Below, piece by piece: positions 34,072 to 43,431 of a stretch of 64,000 bases of DNA (its first letter is position 1; the number at the start of each line of letters is the position of its first letter). The translations under genes and the position numbers were made by a program. Location: contig JAKQDH010000069.1 in assembly GCA_029558835.1 (NCBI GenBank), forward strand, positions 62,001 to 126,000, given 5' to 3'. The DNA comes from Planctomycetota bacterium (GTDB lineage Bacteria > Planctomycetota > Phycisphaerae > UBA1845). A model generated the notes under the pieces. It made no database searches and had not been told where the DNA came from. It worked only from the letters and a program-made list of their open reading frames with translations.

Positions 34072-35331
34072 TCACAGCAGGAAGCGGAAATAAACCACAC
34101 TCCAGACGATCAGCCCGGCGCTCACCCAGCCCCGCCACCGGGTCACGCAGACCGGGGTGATCAGCGCCATCAGCACCGGCACGTAGTCCAGCGAATAGCG
34201 ATTGTACCCGCGCTGGGTCGAGCCTGTCCCGTGCCATAGCAGCAGGGCCACGTAGATCACGACCACGGCCGCCAGCAATACGCGCTTCTTCGGGTCCCGC
34301 AGCAAGGCCGGCAAACACGGGAAGAGCCACAGCAGCAGCGGGCTGGTCCACCACAGGCCGACGCCCATTGTCGAGGGTCGCCAGTGCACCTCCGGGCGCC
34401 CCGCCACCTTGATCTCGTGGAGCTCCCAGAAGCCCAGGTTGGTCCAGTACAGGTTCCGCGGCACGTAGTGGGTGGAGAACAGCCCGTAGGTCCGTGCGTC
34501 CTGGGCAAACTGGTCGTCGCGCCCCTCGTAGTTCAGCAGGTAGCCGTCCTCGAGCGGGTTGGAGAACTTGAGCGTATTGAGCACCAGCGGCAACGCCACG
34601 ATCACCGCCGTGCAGGCACCGGCCATCGCCAGCCGACTCCAGCGCCGCCCCGCCGGTGCGCCGGCCCAGGCGAGGTAGAAGAACGGCAGAGCATACGCCA
34701 GCGTCAACTGCCGCGACCACGACGCCACCGCGAGCCCCACACCCGCCAACCCCAGCCGCCCCTTCCCCAGGTAGGCGTGCACGAACAGCAGCACGCCGAC
34801 CAAGGCCAGCATGTGGTTGATGTGGTAGGGCGCACACGTCTGGATGGCTTTGCGCGTCGCCTGCCAGGCCGACGTCCCCGCGAATAACCCCACCGTCAGC
34901 AGCACGGCGTGCAACTCGGAGCCCGTCAGGCGGGCGAAGAGCGCGTACGCCAGCAGCGGGAGCGGCAGCGCCAGCAGCACGATGCACCAGTGCGGCACCC
35001 CGTTTCCCCAGGGTACGATCAGGGTGGCCACCATGGTGAACAGCGGCGGGAAGTAGCTGTAGACCCGCCCCTGGTACTCGGAAGTGTCCCACTCGCGCTG
35101 GGGCAGGTCGCAGCGCCCCTGCCACCAGGCCTGGGCTTCCCAGATCTGGACGTTCTCCAGCCCCCCGAAGACCACGCGTGGTCGCCAGAGATTCGCCTCG
35201 TTGAGCCCCAGCAGGACCAGATAGACAAGCAACGCCCCCATCCACCACTGCCGCCGCGCGGCTGGCGCGTGCCCCGGCACCGGGTGCCCGGTTGCATCCC
35301 GCAGGTTGGCTACAGGATCGAGGTCGGTCAT
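34072..35331 (-). CDS. Multi-pass membrane protein, glycosyltransferase-like (GT-C fold candidate)
   Basis: The product is 419 aa from the ATG at 35331 with about 10 hydrophobic segments. The N-terminal outer loop has 'WEAQAWWQGRCDLPQREWDTSEYQGRVYSYFPPLFTMV', and the middle has 'NTLKFSNPLEDGYLLNYEGRDDQF'. The acidic loop after the first helix and the topology resemble the GT-C/GT39/GT87-type lipid-linked sugar transferases, but I do not see a firm family motif. It sits 46 bp after nuoE and 36 bp before nuoF, so it is probably co-transcribed with complex I. A longer Arg/Gly-rich frame on the same strand (34028-35338) is a shadow. Confidence 0.75.
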   Translation of the reverse strand: MTDLDPVANLRDATGHPVPGHAPAARRQWWMGALLVYLVLLGLNEANLWRPRVVFGGLENVQIWEAQAWWQGRCDLPQREWDTSEYQGRVYSYFPPLFTMVATLIVPWGNGVPHWCIVLLALPLPLLAYALFARLTGSELHAVLLTVGLFAGTSAWQATRKAIQTCAPYHINHMLALVGVLLFVHAYLGKGRLGLAGVGLAVASWSRQLTLAYALPFFYLAWAGAPAGRRWSRLAMAGACTAVIVALPLVLNTLKFSNPLEDGYLLNYEGRDDQFAQDARTYGLFSTHYVPRNLYWTNLGFWELHEIKVAGRPEVHWRPSTMGVGLWWTSPLLLWLFPCLPALLRDPKKRVLLAAVVVIYVALLLWHGTGSTQRGYNRYSLDYVPVLMALITPVCVTRWRGWVSAGLIVWSVVYFRFLL

Positions 35332-35377
35332 GCTTCACTCGTGGCTCCGCATCCGCCGGGCCGGTTGCCGCAGTCGC

Positions 35378-36010
35378 TTACCCACTGCCCTTCTCGTGCA
35401 CGCCACCGGTGCCGTTGCCCGCGCCCGGCTCACCGGGAGCAGACGACGGCGCATCGAAGAGAGTGCTCCGCTCATACGCGAGGCGACCGTTGTCGGGATC
35501 AGCCAGAATCCGGGCCACGTCCTCCGGCCTGACCCGGCGGTGCAGCTTCTCTCCGATCAGCAGGCAGGGCCCGTGGTCACAGCCGGCCAGACAGTCCTCC
35601 GTCACCAGACTGTAGCGTCCGTCCGCGCTCGTGCCATGTTCGTCGATGCCCAGCAGCCGCTTGAGTTCCTCCAGCACGGCGTTGCCGCCCAGCACTTCGC
35701 AGGTCAGTCCGCGGCAGACCACGATGACCTGTGCGCCCTTCGGGTGGGTCCAGAAGTGCGTGTAGAAGGAGGCCGTGTCCAGCACGGCCGCCGGTGCGAT
35801 GTCCAGCACCTCGGCCACCTCGACCATCGCCTGCGGCGGCACGTGGCCCAGGGCGTCCTGCACGATATGCAGGGCGGGCAGCAGGGCGGCCCGCTTCGTC
35901 TCATACCGGGCGAAGAACGAGCGGATCTTCTCGCGCACTGCCTCACTTAGCAGCGGCGCTGCGCCGGAGTCTCCTGCAGGTTGATTACGATCAATGGTCG
36001 GCCAAGCCAT
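35378..36010 (-). CDS. nuoE: NADH-quinone oxidoreductase subunit E
   Basis: Thioredoxin-fold subunit with a [2Fe-2S] cluster; 210 aa. The four ligands are in 'CRGLTCEVLGG' (C-x4-C) and 'EDCLAGCDHGPCLLIGE' (C-x3-C). 'ALHIVQDALGHVPPQAMVEVAEVL' and 'ASFYTHF' match the family N-terminal half. The last 40 residues are a low-complexity tail. Confidence 0.94.
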   Translation of the reverse strand: MAWPTIDRNQPAGDSGAAPLLSEAVREKIRSFFARYETKRAALLPALHIVQDALGHVPPQAMVEVAEVLDIAPAAVLDTASFYTHFWTHPKGAQVIVVCRGLTCEVLGGNAVLEELKRLLGIDEHGTSADGRYSLVTEDCLAGCDHGPCLLIGEKLHRRVRPEDVARILADPDNGRLAYERSTLFDAPSSAPGEPGAGNGTGGVHEKGSG

Positions 36011-36094
36011 GATTCTTGTTGGTCCTGGTAGGCGGTGCCCACCCTACGCCTGCCTCAATGTCTCCCACGAGCAACCACGCCACGACGAAACCAG

Positions 36095-36189
36095 GGTGGC
36101 ATGCCCAAGCCCGCCGAAGGCGGGCGCCGGCATGTTGCCACGTCGTCCACCCCCGAGGGCATGGCGGCGCTGCGCTTGGCCATGCCACC
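36095..36189. repeat. Paired-arm interspersed repeat, copy 5 (A-B' orientation), inside the nuo operon
   Basis: Left arm 36095-36134 (GGTGGCATGCCCAAGCCCGC...GGCATG), with an 8-base insertion that extends the inner stem, and right arm 36157-36189 (GGGCATGGCGGCGC...CCATGCCACC). It lies between nuoE and nuoD. Confidence 0.9.
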
Positions 36190-36231
36190 CGCCGCTTTCT
36201 GAATTCTCAATTCTGCATTCTTCCCTCTCTT

Positions 36232-37512
36232 TCAGCGGTCCAGCTCGGCGGCGATGACATTCATCGCACTCAGCACGGCAATCACATCGCTGATCTGGTG
36301 TCCCACGACCAGTTTCTCGAAGCATTGATAATTGATGAAGCTCGGCGGCCGGCAGCGCGCCCGGTAGGGCGTGTTGCCGCCGTCGCTGACGAGGTAGAAG
36401 CCCAACTCGCCGTTGGCCGTCTCATTCGCACCGTACGCCTCGCCCACGGGCGGCGTATGCCCGCGGTTGGTCATGATCTGTTCAAAGTGGTGAATGAGAC
36501 CCTCGATGCTGAAGTACACCTCCGCCTTGTCGGGCAGGGTCTGCTTGTCATCGGGCAGCACGTTCACCGGCCCCGCGGGGATGTTATCCACAAGCTGCAT
36601 GATGATGTGCGCCGACTGCCGGATCTCCTCGAGCCGGACGAGGTACCGGCCCAGGCAGTCGCCCCCGTCACTGATGGGCACCTTGAACTCGACACCACGG
36701 GTGCCCTGGCCGTCCCAGTTGTCCGCGTAGCAAAGGTACGGTTCATCCTTGCGCAGATCGCGCCGCACGCCGCTCGCCCGGGCCAGCGGGCCGGTAACGC
36801 CCCAGTTGACCGCGTCGTCGCGGCTGAGGTACCCGATGTCCTTCGTCCGTTCGATGAAGATGCGGTTGCGCGTCAGCAGCTTCTCGAAGTCGACGATGGC
36901 CGGCGGCAGCACTTCGGTGCAGAAGTGCTTGACCATCTCCGCCCACCGCGGCCGGACGTCCTGCATGAGCCCGCCGACGCGCGTGTAGCTCGTCGTGAAG
37001 CGGTGCCCGCAGCACTCCTCGAAGATGTCGTAAATCAGCTCGCGGGCGTTGAAGAAATACATAAACGGCGTGTAGCCGCCCAAGTCGAGGCCGCTGCAGC
37101 CGACGCAGACGAGGTGGTCCTGGATGCGCGCCAGCTCGGCGATGATCGTGCGAATGGCCTTGCAACGCGGCGTGATCTCGATGCCGAAGAGCTTCTCGCA
37201 GGCGTGGTGCCAGGCGATGTTGTTGGCCATCGGCGAGACGTAGTTCATGCGGTCCGTCACGACGACGTACTGGTTGTAGTTCAGGTGTTCGCCGAGCTTC
37301 TCGAAGCCGCTGTGCAGGTAGCCGATGTGGACCGTACAACTTAACACGCGCTCGCCGTCGAGCTCGAGCACGTGCCGCAGCGTGGTGTGTGTGGCCGGGT
37401 GCTGCGGCCCGACGTTGAGCACCCAGACGTCGCTGCCGGGCTCCTCGGGGGCATAGGTGGTGCCGCCGAATGCCTGGGGGCGGGGACTTGTAGCGGGGAT
37501 ATCAGACATCAT
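36232..37512 (-). CDS. nuoD: NADH-quinone oxidoreductase subunit D
   Basis: The 49-kDa-type subunit forming the quinone site with NuoB; 426 aa, ATG at 37512 or 37509. Motifs: 'NVGPQHPATHTTLRHVLELDGE', 'YLHSGFEKLGEHLNYNQYVVVTDRMNYVSPMANN', 'RVGGLMQDVRPRWAEM', 'IGYLSRDDAVNWGVTGPLARASGVRRDLRKDEPY' and 'GELGFYLVSDGGNTPYRARCRPPSFIN'. NuoC and NuoD are separate here, not fused as in E. coli. Confidence 0.96.
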   Translation of the reverse strand: MMSDIPATSPRPQAFGGTTYAPEEPGSDVWVLNVGPQHPATHTTLRHVLELDGERVLSCTVHIGYLHSGFEKLGEHLNYNQYVVVTDRMNYVSPMANNIAWHHACEKLFGIEITPRCKAIRTIIAELARIQDHLVCVGCSGLDLGGYTPFMYFFNARELIYDIFEECCGHRFTTSYTRVGGLMQDVRPRWAEMVKHFCTEVLPPAIVDFEKLLTRNRIFIERTKDIGYLSRDDAVNWGVTGPLARASGVRRDLRKDEPYLCYADNWDGQGTRGVEFKVPISDGGDCLGRYLVRLEEIRQSAHIIMQLVDNIPAGPVNVLPDDKQTLPDKAEVYFSIEGLIHHFEQIMTNRGHTPPVGEAYGANETANGELGFYLVSDGGNTPYRARCRPPSFINYQCFEKLVVGHQISDVIAVLSAMNVIAAELDR

Positions 37513-37576
37513 CCGAATGCAGAATGCAAAAGTAAGAATGAAGAAGAAACATCATACCGCCGCGGCCGGGGTTGCC

Positions 37577-38113
37577 TCAGGCACTGTCCCGGTGGATGAC
37601 CTCATAGTTCTCCCGTTCCCCCCGACCGCGGAGCGGGTAATCCTTGCGCAGGGGATGCGCGGGGAAGCCCTCCCAGGTCAGGATGCGCCGCAGGTCGGGA
37701 TGTCCCGTAAACCGCACGCCGAACATGTCCCACACTTCCCGTTCCAGCCAGTTGGCACCCTGCCAGATGCCCGTGGCGCTCGGCACCTCCGGATCGGGGT
37801 CATTGACGAAACACTTGACCCAGAGGCGGTGACCCAAGGTCAGCGACAGCAGCGCGTAGGTCACGCCGAAGCGGTCCGTCGCCTCGGGGAAGTTCAGGTA
37901 GTCCACGCATGTCAGGTCACACAGTTGCTCGAACCGGCAGCGCCTGTCCTCGTAGAGAAACCGCATGACGCCCGCCAGCCGCGTCGGCGGCACGCGCACG
38001 CACACCTGTTCCTCTTCCGGCCGGCGCCCCGCCAGCAGCGGCGCTACCGCAAAGTCGACGTCCGGGAACGCCTCTTGCAGCGCCGTGATCACCCGCTGGA
38101 CCGTCTTGGTCAC
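37577..38113 (-). CDS. nuoC: NADH-quinone oxidoreductase subunit C
   Basis: The 30-kDa-type subunit of complex I; 178 aa from a GTG at 38113 that overlaps the nuoB stop (GTGA). A longer frame upstream runs through nuoB and is a shadow. Motifs: '[14 protein letters not shown]', '[10 protein letters not shown]', '[45 protein letters not shown]'. These match the conserved C-terminal half of NuoC. The ORF ends 64 bp before nuoD. Confidence 0.94.
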   Translation of the reverse strand: MTKTVQRVITALQEAFPDVDFAVAPLLAGRRPEEEQVCVRVPPTRLAGVMRFLYEDRRCRFEQLCDLTCVDYLNFPEATDRFGVTYALLSLTLGHRLWVKCFVNDPDPEVPSATGIWQGANWLEREVWDMFGVRFTGHPDLRRILTWEGFPAHPLRKDYPLRGRGERENYEVIHRDSA

Positions 38114-38700
38114 GACCGCGCCTCCGTCCCGATTTGCACCAGCTCCGCCGCAGGTTGTACCGTCAGGCGCAGACCGCGACCACGCTCCCGGCTTGTCCGG
38201 ATGCCTTCCTGTTCCACGATGCGCTGAACGGCCATGACGCCCTCCAGCAACGTCTCGGGCCGCGGCGGGCAGCCGGGTACATACACGTCCACCGGCAGGA
38301 ACTGATCGATCCCCTGAATGACCGCGTAGGTGTCGAACACCCCGCCGGAACTGGCACACGCGCCCATACTGATGACCCACTTCGGCTCGCACATCTGCAT
38401 GTAGATCCGCTGGAGCACGGGCATCATCTTGATGGCCACCCGCCCGGCGCAAATCAGCAGGTCGCACTGCCGCGGCGTGAAACGCATCACCTCCGCCCCG
38501 AAGCGGGCAATGTCGTAGCGACTGGCACCCACGCCCATCAACTCGATGCCGCAACAAGCAGTCGCGAACGGCAGCGGCCACAGCGAGTTCTTCCGCGCCC
38601 AGTTCACTCCGTACTGGCGCAGCATATCCACCAGCGCGTCCAGCCGCGTCGTGAGGAACTCCTCCCTGCTGCCCTGATAGGTTGGTGCCGCCGCTTTCAT
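38110..38700 (-). CDS. nuoB: NADH-quinone oxidoreductase subunit B
   Basis: Carries the terminal [4Fe-4S] cluster N2 that reduces quinone; 196 aa from the ATG at 38700, which shares a base with the nuoA stop. Cluster ligands are C49 and C50 ('[12 protein letters not shown]'), C115 ('MGACASSGG') and C144 ('VPGCPPRPE'). '[19 protein letters not shown]' is the usual signature. Confidence 0.96.
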   Translation of the reverse strand: MKAAAPTYQGSREEFLTTRLDALVDMLRQYGVNWARKNSLWPLPFATACCGIELMGVGASRYDIARFGAEVMRFTPRQCDLLICAGRVAIKMMPVLQRIYMQMCEPKWVISMGACASSGGVFDTYAVIQGIDQFLPVDVYVPGCPPRPETLLEGVMAVQRIVEQEGIRTSRERGRGLRLTVQPAAELVQIGTEARS

Positions 38701-39134
38701 CACTGGTTCCAGCGGAAGGCCCCGCGCAGCCACTCGTACGCTAGGCCGAAGACCAGCAGCCCGAAGAACAAGCCCATGCCGATCAGCAGAAAGCCTTTAC
38801 CCGCTGCCTGCCCGCCGTCCAAAACCACAGGTGCGGCCGAGCCCGTGGCGGCGGCGTAGTACGCCTGCGCCCACGGCCACAGGAAGACCACCTCCACATC
38901 GAACAGCAGAAACAGCAGTGCCACGAGGTAGAAGCGCAGGTTGAAGCGCCGGGCTGTGTCCTGCGCGATCGGCATCCCGGACTCGTAGGGGCTGTCCTTG
39001 ACCGGACCGCCGCGCTTGGGGCCCAGACCGTGTGCGACCGCCAGCGCGCCAACGGCGGCCGCGATGGCCAGCAGGATCGTCACGCCGATCGCGGTGTAGG
39101 GCTCCAGTGAGGCGATAACGGCGGGATTCACCAT
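38700..39134 (-). CDS. nuoA: NADH-quinone oxidoreductase subunit A
   Basis: Three-helix membrane subunit, 144 aa from the ATG at 39134 with an AGAGGTG site upstream. '[44 protein letters not shown]' is the family hallmark. It is the first gene of the nuo operon; the frame continues upstream for another 110 codons without conserved sequence. Confidence 0.95.
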   Translation of the reverse strand: MVNPAVIASLEPYTAIGVTILLAIAAAVGALAVAHGLGPKRGGPVKDSPYESGMPIAQDTARRFNLRFYLVALLFLLFDVEVVFLWPWAQAYYAAATGSAAPVVLDGGQAAGKGFLLIGMGLFFGLLVFGLAYEWLRGAFRWNQ

Positions 39135-39788
39135 CGTCACACCTCTCGCGCAAGCCGCCTGGCATGCCTGTGTCGAAAGAGGCACGCCGCAGTCCGGGAC
39201 AGGCATGCTAACGCGACCCTGGCGGACTGTACAGGCGGCCGGGGGGCAATCCAACCCACGCTCGGACGCGCCACGGTGTCGCCGATTCGCCGCCAACAGC
39301 GGGGCATAGCGTCGGACAGCGCAAGACCGGGGCCGCGGGACCGCGAGGATAGCAGGCAACAGGGTGAGGGCAGGAGGGCGCGCCGGTGGGTCGGGAAGCC
39401 GAAAGCCAAGGGGGCATGCGTATGAGGAGCGTGGCATGCCCAAGCCGAAGGCGCCGGTATGCGGTTGGCGCACAGGTACCGGTGGGCGAGGGCGCCGGCG
39501 CTGAACCCGGCTGTGTCACCTGTGCTCGCGACCGTCGGTTTGTCTGCCGTAGCGAGCGAAGCGGCCCCACCTCGGCGAGTGACACCTCGTACCGCTTGAC
39601 GTCGGGGAGACTCAGGCGGTTTCAACCTTGCCGCATCTACATGACCGTACGCATACGGGCGACGCCCAGGGTAGCACCGCACCGCGCGGGCTGCCCTAGA
39701 CGATCGGCGCCGACGGGAGCAGGCCCGCGGTTCCATTGTGTCGCGGAATCGCGCACAGCCCCATAGGGCTGGGTCCCCGTTGCGGGGA
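39135..39788. other. Intergenic region upstream of nuoA and downstream of clpP
   Basis: No gene is supported. It holds a half copy of the paired-arm repeat (39431-39462) and otherwise unremarkable GC-rich sequence. The nuo promoter is expected here, but I could not identify -35/-10 boxes with any confidence. Confidence 0.5.
39431..39462. repeat. Half copy of the paired-arm repeat (A arm only)
   Basis: GTGGCATGCCCAAGCCGAAG followed by the GCGCCGGTATGC half of the local hairpin. No matching B arm follows within 150 bp, so this is a solitary or truncated copy. Confidence 0.8.
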
Positions 39789-40397
39789 TCACGTCGCGGG
39801 CATGCGCTCCAACACAGAGTCAGCCAGGCCGTACTCAACCGCCTCCCGGGCGTCGAGCCACTTGTTGCGGTCGCAGTCCTTCTCGATCTGGGTGACCGGT
39901 CGGCCGGTACGGCCGGCGAGGATCTCGTACAACGCCTTACGCAGGCGGATGATCTCCTCGGCCTCGATCGACAGGTCGGTCGCGGGGCCCTGCAACACGC
40001 CGCCGATGAGGGGCTGATGCAGCAGCACGCGGGCGTTGGGGAGGCAGTAGCGCTTGCCCTTGGCGCCACCGCACAAGATGACGGCCCCCATGCTGGCGGC
40101 CATGCCAACGTTATAGGTGGCCACGGAGCAGCGCAGGTACTGCATGGTGTCGTAAATGGCCATGCCGGCCGACACCGTGCCCCCGGGGCTGTTGACGTAC
40201 AGGTGGATGTCCGCCTTCGGGTCCTCGTTGGAGAGGAACAGCAACTGGGCGACGATGAGGTTGGCCACGTCATCGTCGATGCCGCCCGTGAGGAAGACGA
40301 CGCGGTCCTTCAGCAGCCGCGAGAAGATGTCCATCTCGCGGTCGCCACGCCCGGTGCTCTCGATGACAAACGGTACCCGCTGATTGATCACGGCCAT
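39789..40397 (-). CDS. clpP: ATP-dependent Clp protease proteolytic subunit, paralogue 2
   Basis: A serine protease subunit that assembles into barrel-shaped 14-mers and degrades proteins fed by Clp ATPases; 202 aa. Catalytic residues are present: Ser in '[15 protein letters not shown]', His in '[13 protein letters not shown]', Asp in '[22 protein letters not shown]'. Other family stretches: '[24 protein letters not shown]' and '[24 protein letters not shown]'. The second clpP lies 190 bp upstream; two unequal ClpPs sometimes form mixed rings. Confidence 0.94.
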   Translation of the reverse strand: MAVINQRVPFVIESTGRGDREMDIFSRLLKDRVVFLTGGIDDDVANLIVAQLLFLSNEDPKADIHLYVNSPGGTVSAGMAIYDTMQYLRCSVATYNVGMAASMGAVILCGGAKGKRYCLPNARVLLHQPLIGGVLQGPATDLSIEAEEIIRLRKALYEILAGRTGRPVTQIEKDCDRNKWLDAREAVEYGLADSVLERMPAT

Positions 40398-40439
40398 GAC
40401 TGCTCGCCTGTGCTGCTGACCTTGAGAGTTCCCAGCATA

Positions 40440-40532
40440 CCCCCCTCCCTTACAGGGAGGGGTCGGGGGAGGGTCGGAGCGCCACTGCGTTCCCCCTCAC
40501 CCGATCCTCTCCCCAAGAGGGGGAGAGGGGTT
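40440..40532. repeat. Two REP-like palindromes between the clpP genes
   Basis: 40440-40476 (CCCTCCCTTACAGGGAGGGG core) and 40492-40532 (CCCTCACCCGATCCTCTCCC core with a GGGGGAGAGGGG arm) belong to the same family as the element at 22029. Confidence 0.8.
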
Positions 40533-40587
40533 CCCTTCGGTGTCGGTTACCGAAACCGACCATGTCGTCGAGGTTACGTGTGGTTCG

Positions 40588-41214
40588 CTAACCTTCTGCC
40601 TTCTCTTTCTTCTTCTTCGGGTCCTCGTAGAGGACTTCGTCCACGATGCCATAGGCGCGGGCTTCCTCTGCGTTGAGGTAACGGTCCCGCTCGGTGTCTT
40701 CCGTCACCTGCTCCAACGCCTTGCCCGTGCATTTGGCGATGATGCCGTTGAGCCGCTGCTTGTCGCGGAGAACCTCTTCGGCCTGGATGCGGATGTCCTC
40801 GGCCTGCCCGGTGATGCCGCCATACGGCTGGTGCAACATGACCTTGGCGTTGGGCAGGATGTACCGCTTGCCCTTGGTGCCGGCCATCAGGATGACGGCC
40901 GCCCCGCTGGCGGCCTGCCCGATGCAGTACGTGGCGACCTCGCAGCCCATGAACTGCATCGTGTCATAGACGGCCAGGGTCTGATCCACCAGCCCACCCG
41001 GCGAGTTGATGTACACGTGCACGTCCTGGTTGCGCTTGATCGACTGCAAGTACAGAAGCTGCTGAATGACGATGCTGGCCGTGCGCTCCAGTATCGGACC
41101 CGCCAGAAAGATGATGCGGTTCTCCAGGAGCATGTCCGACAGCGACATCTCCCGAGTGCGCTGATAGGGCGGATACTGGTTGAACGTTGGCAACGGTCCG
41201 AACACGTGGTCCAT
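40588..41214 (-). CDS. clpP: ATP-dependent Clp protease proteolytic subunit, paralogue 1
   Basis: 208 aa ClpP. Catalytic Ser is in 'IGQAASGAAVILMAG' (the usual Met after Ser is Gly), His in 'NAKVMLHQPYGG', Asp in 'TERDRYLNAEEARAYGIVDEV'. 'RIIFLAGPILERTASIVIQQLLYLQ' and 'VHVYINSPGGLVDQTLAVYDTMQF' are also typical. The Lys-rich C-terminus extends beyond the family core. It follows the trigger factor gene by about 250 bp; no clpX is in the window. Confidence 0.94.
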   Translation of the reverse strand: MDHVFGPLPTFNQYPPYQRTREMSLSDMLLENRIIFLAGPILERTASIVIQQLLYLQSIKRNQDVHVYINSPGGLVDQTLAVYDTMQFMGCEVATYCIGQAASGAAVILMAGTKGKRYILPNAKVMLHQPYGGITGQAEDIRIQAEEVLRDKQRLNGIIAKCTGKALEQVTEDTERDRYLNAEEARAYGIVDEVLYEDPKKKKEKAEG

Positions 41215-41466
41215 GATTGCTCCCTCAATCCTGCACTATGGGCGGCACTGCAGTCCGGCAGCGACACCGCCCTCGGGGCGGCGCCAGCCGTACCGCCGCG
41301 GAGTTTCCCCTTGTTTCCTTCGGCAGAAACCGGCCCCGGCCGCGAATTGCAGCAGCCTGGAGGGGGTTCGCCCCCGTTGCCGCTCGTAACCTACGGCGAT
41401 AGCTGGGCTTACGAAACACCGCGAGGGCGCGGCGGCAGGGAATCCTGCCCCCCGCCGCCAGGACGG

Positions 41467-42966
41467 CTACGTGTTCGCAGTGCCCTCTGAGATTGTCGCC
41501 TTCTCGATCAGGCGGTCTAACGCCTTCTCATCACGCAGTTGCAAGAAGAGCGGCACCAGCGCCTTCTGCTTTGCCAGATCGTCGCGGACCCGATCGAAAC
41601 GTCGATTCTGCTGCTGAGCAATCGCGTGGATGGCTCCGTTCAGTTCGTCCTCACTCACGTCCACGTCGAGTCTCTCAGCCAATTTCTCCATTATGAAGTA
41701 GGCCTTGACATCGCGTTCTGACTCGGTTTGAGCTTTTACGCGCATCTCGTCGCCGGCCTTACGGATCTCTGCCTCCGGAACCTGATTGCGGTACATCTCC
41801 ATCATGCGCCGCAGGATGATGCGGTCCGCCTGCCTCTGGGACATGGCCTGGGGTACCTCCATCGGGATGTGCTCGATGAGATACTGCATGGCCTGCTCCC
41901 GCAGAGCCCGCTTGACCAGCCGGCCCCGCTCCGACTCCATTCGGGAGCGGTAGAAGCTGCGCAGCTCGCCTTCATTCTCGAAACCTGCCGCGTTCAGCAG
42001 ATCGGCATCCAGCGGCGGGACGTGCAGGCGCTTGATCTCCTGGAGCTTGAACTCGAAGCGGGCCGGTTTGCCGCGGATTTCGGTGTTCTGGTGATCGTCG
42101 GGCACGGTGGCTTCCAACGCGACCTCGTCGCCGACGCGCTTGCCGCACACGGCTGCGCCCAGCCCCTTGAGGGGGACGCCGAAGAGGCGGAGGTCACGTG
42201 CGGGCAGGTCCGTACTTTCCTCCTGGCGCAGGAGCTGACCCTCCACGGTCCACTTCACGGAGGTGTACAGCAGGTCGTCCGCCTCGACCATGCCGTCATC
42301 GACGGGCTGATAGGTGGCCCGATAGCGGCGCAGCCGGTCCACCTCGGCGTCCACGTCCTGGTCGGTGATCTCGACTTGGGGACGCGTCAAGGGGATGTTG
42401 TCCAATGCCGGCAGCTCGAACTGAGGGGCGATCTCGACTTCACAGGCGTAGGTCAGCGGTCCTTCCTTGGGGAAGTCGATGTGCTCGACGGCCTCGTCCA
42501 TGGGCAGGAGCTTCTCGACGTGGACGGTGCGCTCGATTCCCTTCTCGTCAAGCCGTTTTTCGGGGGCGCTGACCCAGACAAGGGCGTCGCCGACGGTGCG
42601 CAGCTCCTCCTTTTCGGTGGCGACCGAGAAGCTGGCGTGGACCAGTTGGTCGGCAAGCTCGGTACCGACGTCGGTCCCGAAGCGCTTCTCGACGAGGCGC
42701 AGGGGGGCGCGGCCCTTGCGGAAGCCGGGGATCTGGGCCTCACGCTTCAGCTCGCGGAACTGCTCGGTCAGCCGCTCGTCCATGAGGTCGCGCGGGACCG
42801 TGACGGTGAGTTTGAGGCGGAGGGGGCCGATGTCCTCCTTGGTGACGGACACGGCCTCTTTGAGTCGGGCCCGCAGCTTGTCCTCTTCGGACAGTTCAGG
42901 CTCTGCGCCTTGAGCTTCGGTACCGCTGCCCTCCGTGCCTTCCGCTGCCAGTTCTTCGTCAGCCAT
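41467..42966 (-). CDS. tig: Trigger factor
   Basis: Ribosome-bound chaperone that shields nascent chains; 499 aa, longer than E. coli (432). An acidic N-terminal extension of about 40 residues comes before the ribosome-binding domain with its signature 'IPGFRKGRAPLRLVEKRFG'. The PPIase-like middle ('VEADDLLYTSVKWTVEG', 'FGVPLKGLGAAVCGKRVGDE') and helical C-terminal arm region ('VPQAMSQRQADRIILRRMME') follow. GGGAG lies 8 nt before the start. The tig-clpP order is common in bacteria. Confidence 0.95.
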   Translation of the reverse strand: MADEELAAEGTEGSGTEAQGAEPELSEEDKLRARLKEAVSVTKEDIGPLRLKLTVTVPRDLMDERLTEQFRELKREAQIPGFRKGRAPLRLVEKRFGTDVGTELADQLVHASFSVATEKEELRTVGDALVWVSAPEKRLDEKGIERTVHVEKLLPMDEAVEHIDFPKEGPLTYACEVEIAPQFELPALDNIPLTRPQVEITDQDVDAEVDRLRRYRATYQPVDDGMVEADDLLYTSVKWTVEGQLLRQEESTDLPARDLRLFGVPLKGLGAAVCGKRVGDEVALEATVPDDHQNTEIRGKPARFEFKLQEIKRLHVPPLDADLLNAAGFENEGELRSFYRSRMESERGRLVKRALREQAMQYLIEHIPMEVPQAMSQRQADRIILRRMMEMYRNQVPEAEIRKAGDEMRVKAQTESERDVKAYFIMEKLAERLDVDVSEDELNGAIHAIAQQQNRRFDRVRDDLAKQKALVPLFLQLRDEKALDRLIEKATISEGTANT

Positions 42967-43160
42967 AGCTTCGACTCCCGCTGGACCAGCCTTCTATTCT
43001 CTTCCTGCCCCCCGCCGTAAGCCGGTCGGCTTCGCCCCGCCACCTGGCGGATTGGTACTCCGGCCACCCTGCTGCGTTGCCGGACGGGCCGGGATGAGGG
43101 CGCAAGTTAACGCACCCGCGGTCTGGTGGCAACGCTCGCCACCGGTGTTGGCTCATGTGG

Positions 43161-43294
43161 GCGGGTGGAGCCCGACATACGGGTGATGACGGACGCGGCG
43201 GGTGGAGCCCGCCCTGCACGTGGTGGAGGGCGCGGGGGCGGCGGGTGGAGCCCGCCCTGCGCGTGGCGACGGGCGTGGCGCGGCGGGCGGATCC
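43161..43294. repeat. Degenerate tandem repeat, about 3.5 units of 37-43 bp
   Basis: GCGGGTGGAGCCCG recurs at 43161, 43198 and 43241, with a weaker GCGGGCGGATCCCG at 43283. Each unit begins with a GCGGG-tgga-GCCCGC hairpin. It lies in the divergent gap between tig and the aldolase gene; no gene is seen there. Confidence 0.8.
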
Positions 43295-43431
43295 CGTACC
43301 GCATCTTGCCCGGATTTCCCGGTCTGCCTGTCTTTTGCGTACCCGTGGGTCAGGGTATGCTGGGGGATCGAAAGCGGCCAGGATTGGCCCGGAGGTACGC
43401 AACTCAACGCTCGAAGCATGGAGAACGCGCA

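Noticed and set aside
34028..35338. A 436-codon frame on the same strand as the membrane gene between nuoE and nuoF
   Set aside because: It is Arg/Gly/Ala-rich without hydrophobic segments. The 419-codon frame has transmembrane segments and a sensible start.
43161..43294. CRISPR-like tandem array
   Set aside because: Units are degenerate, the spacing is irregular without unique spacers, and there are no cas genes in the window.
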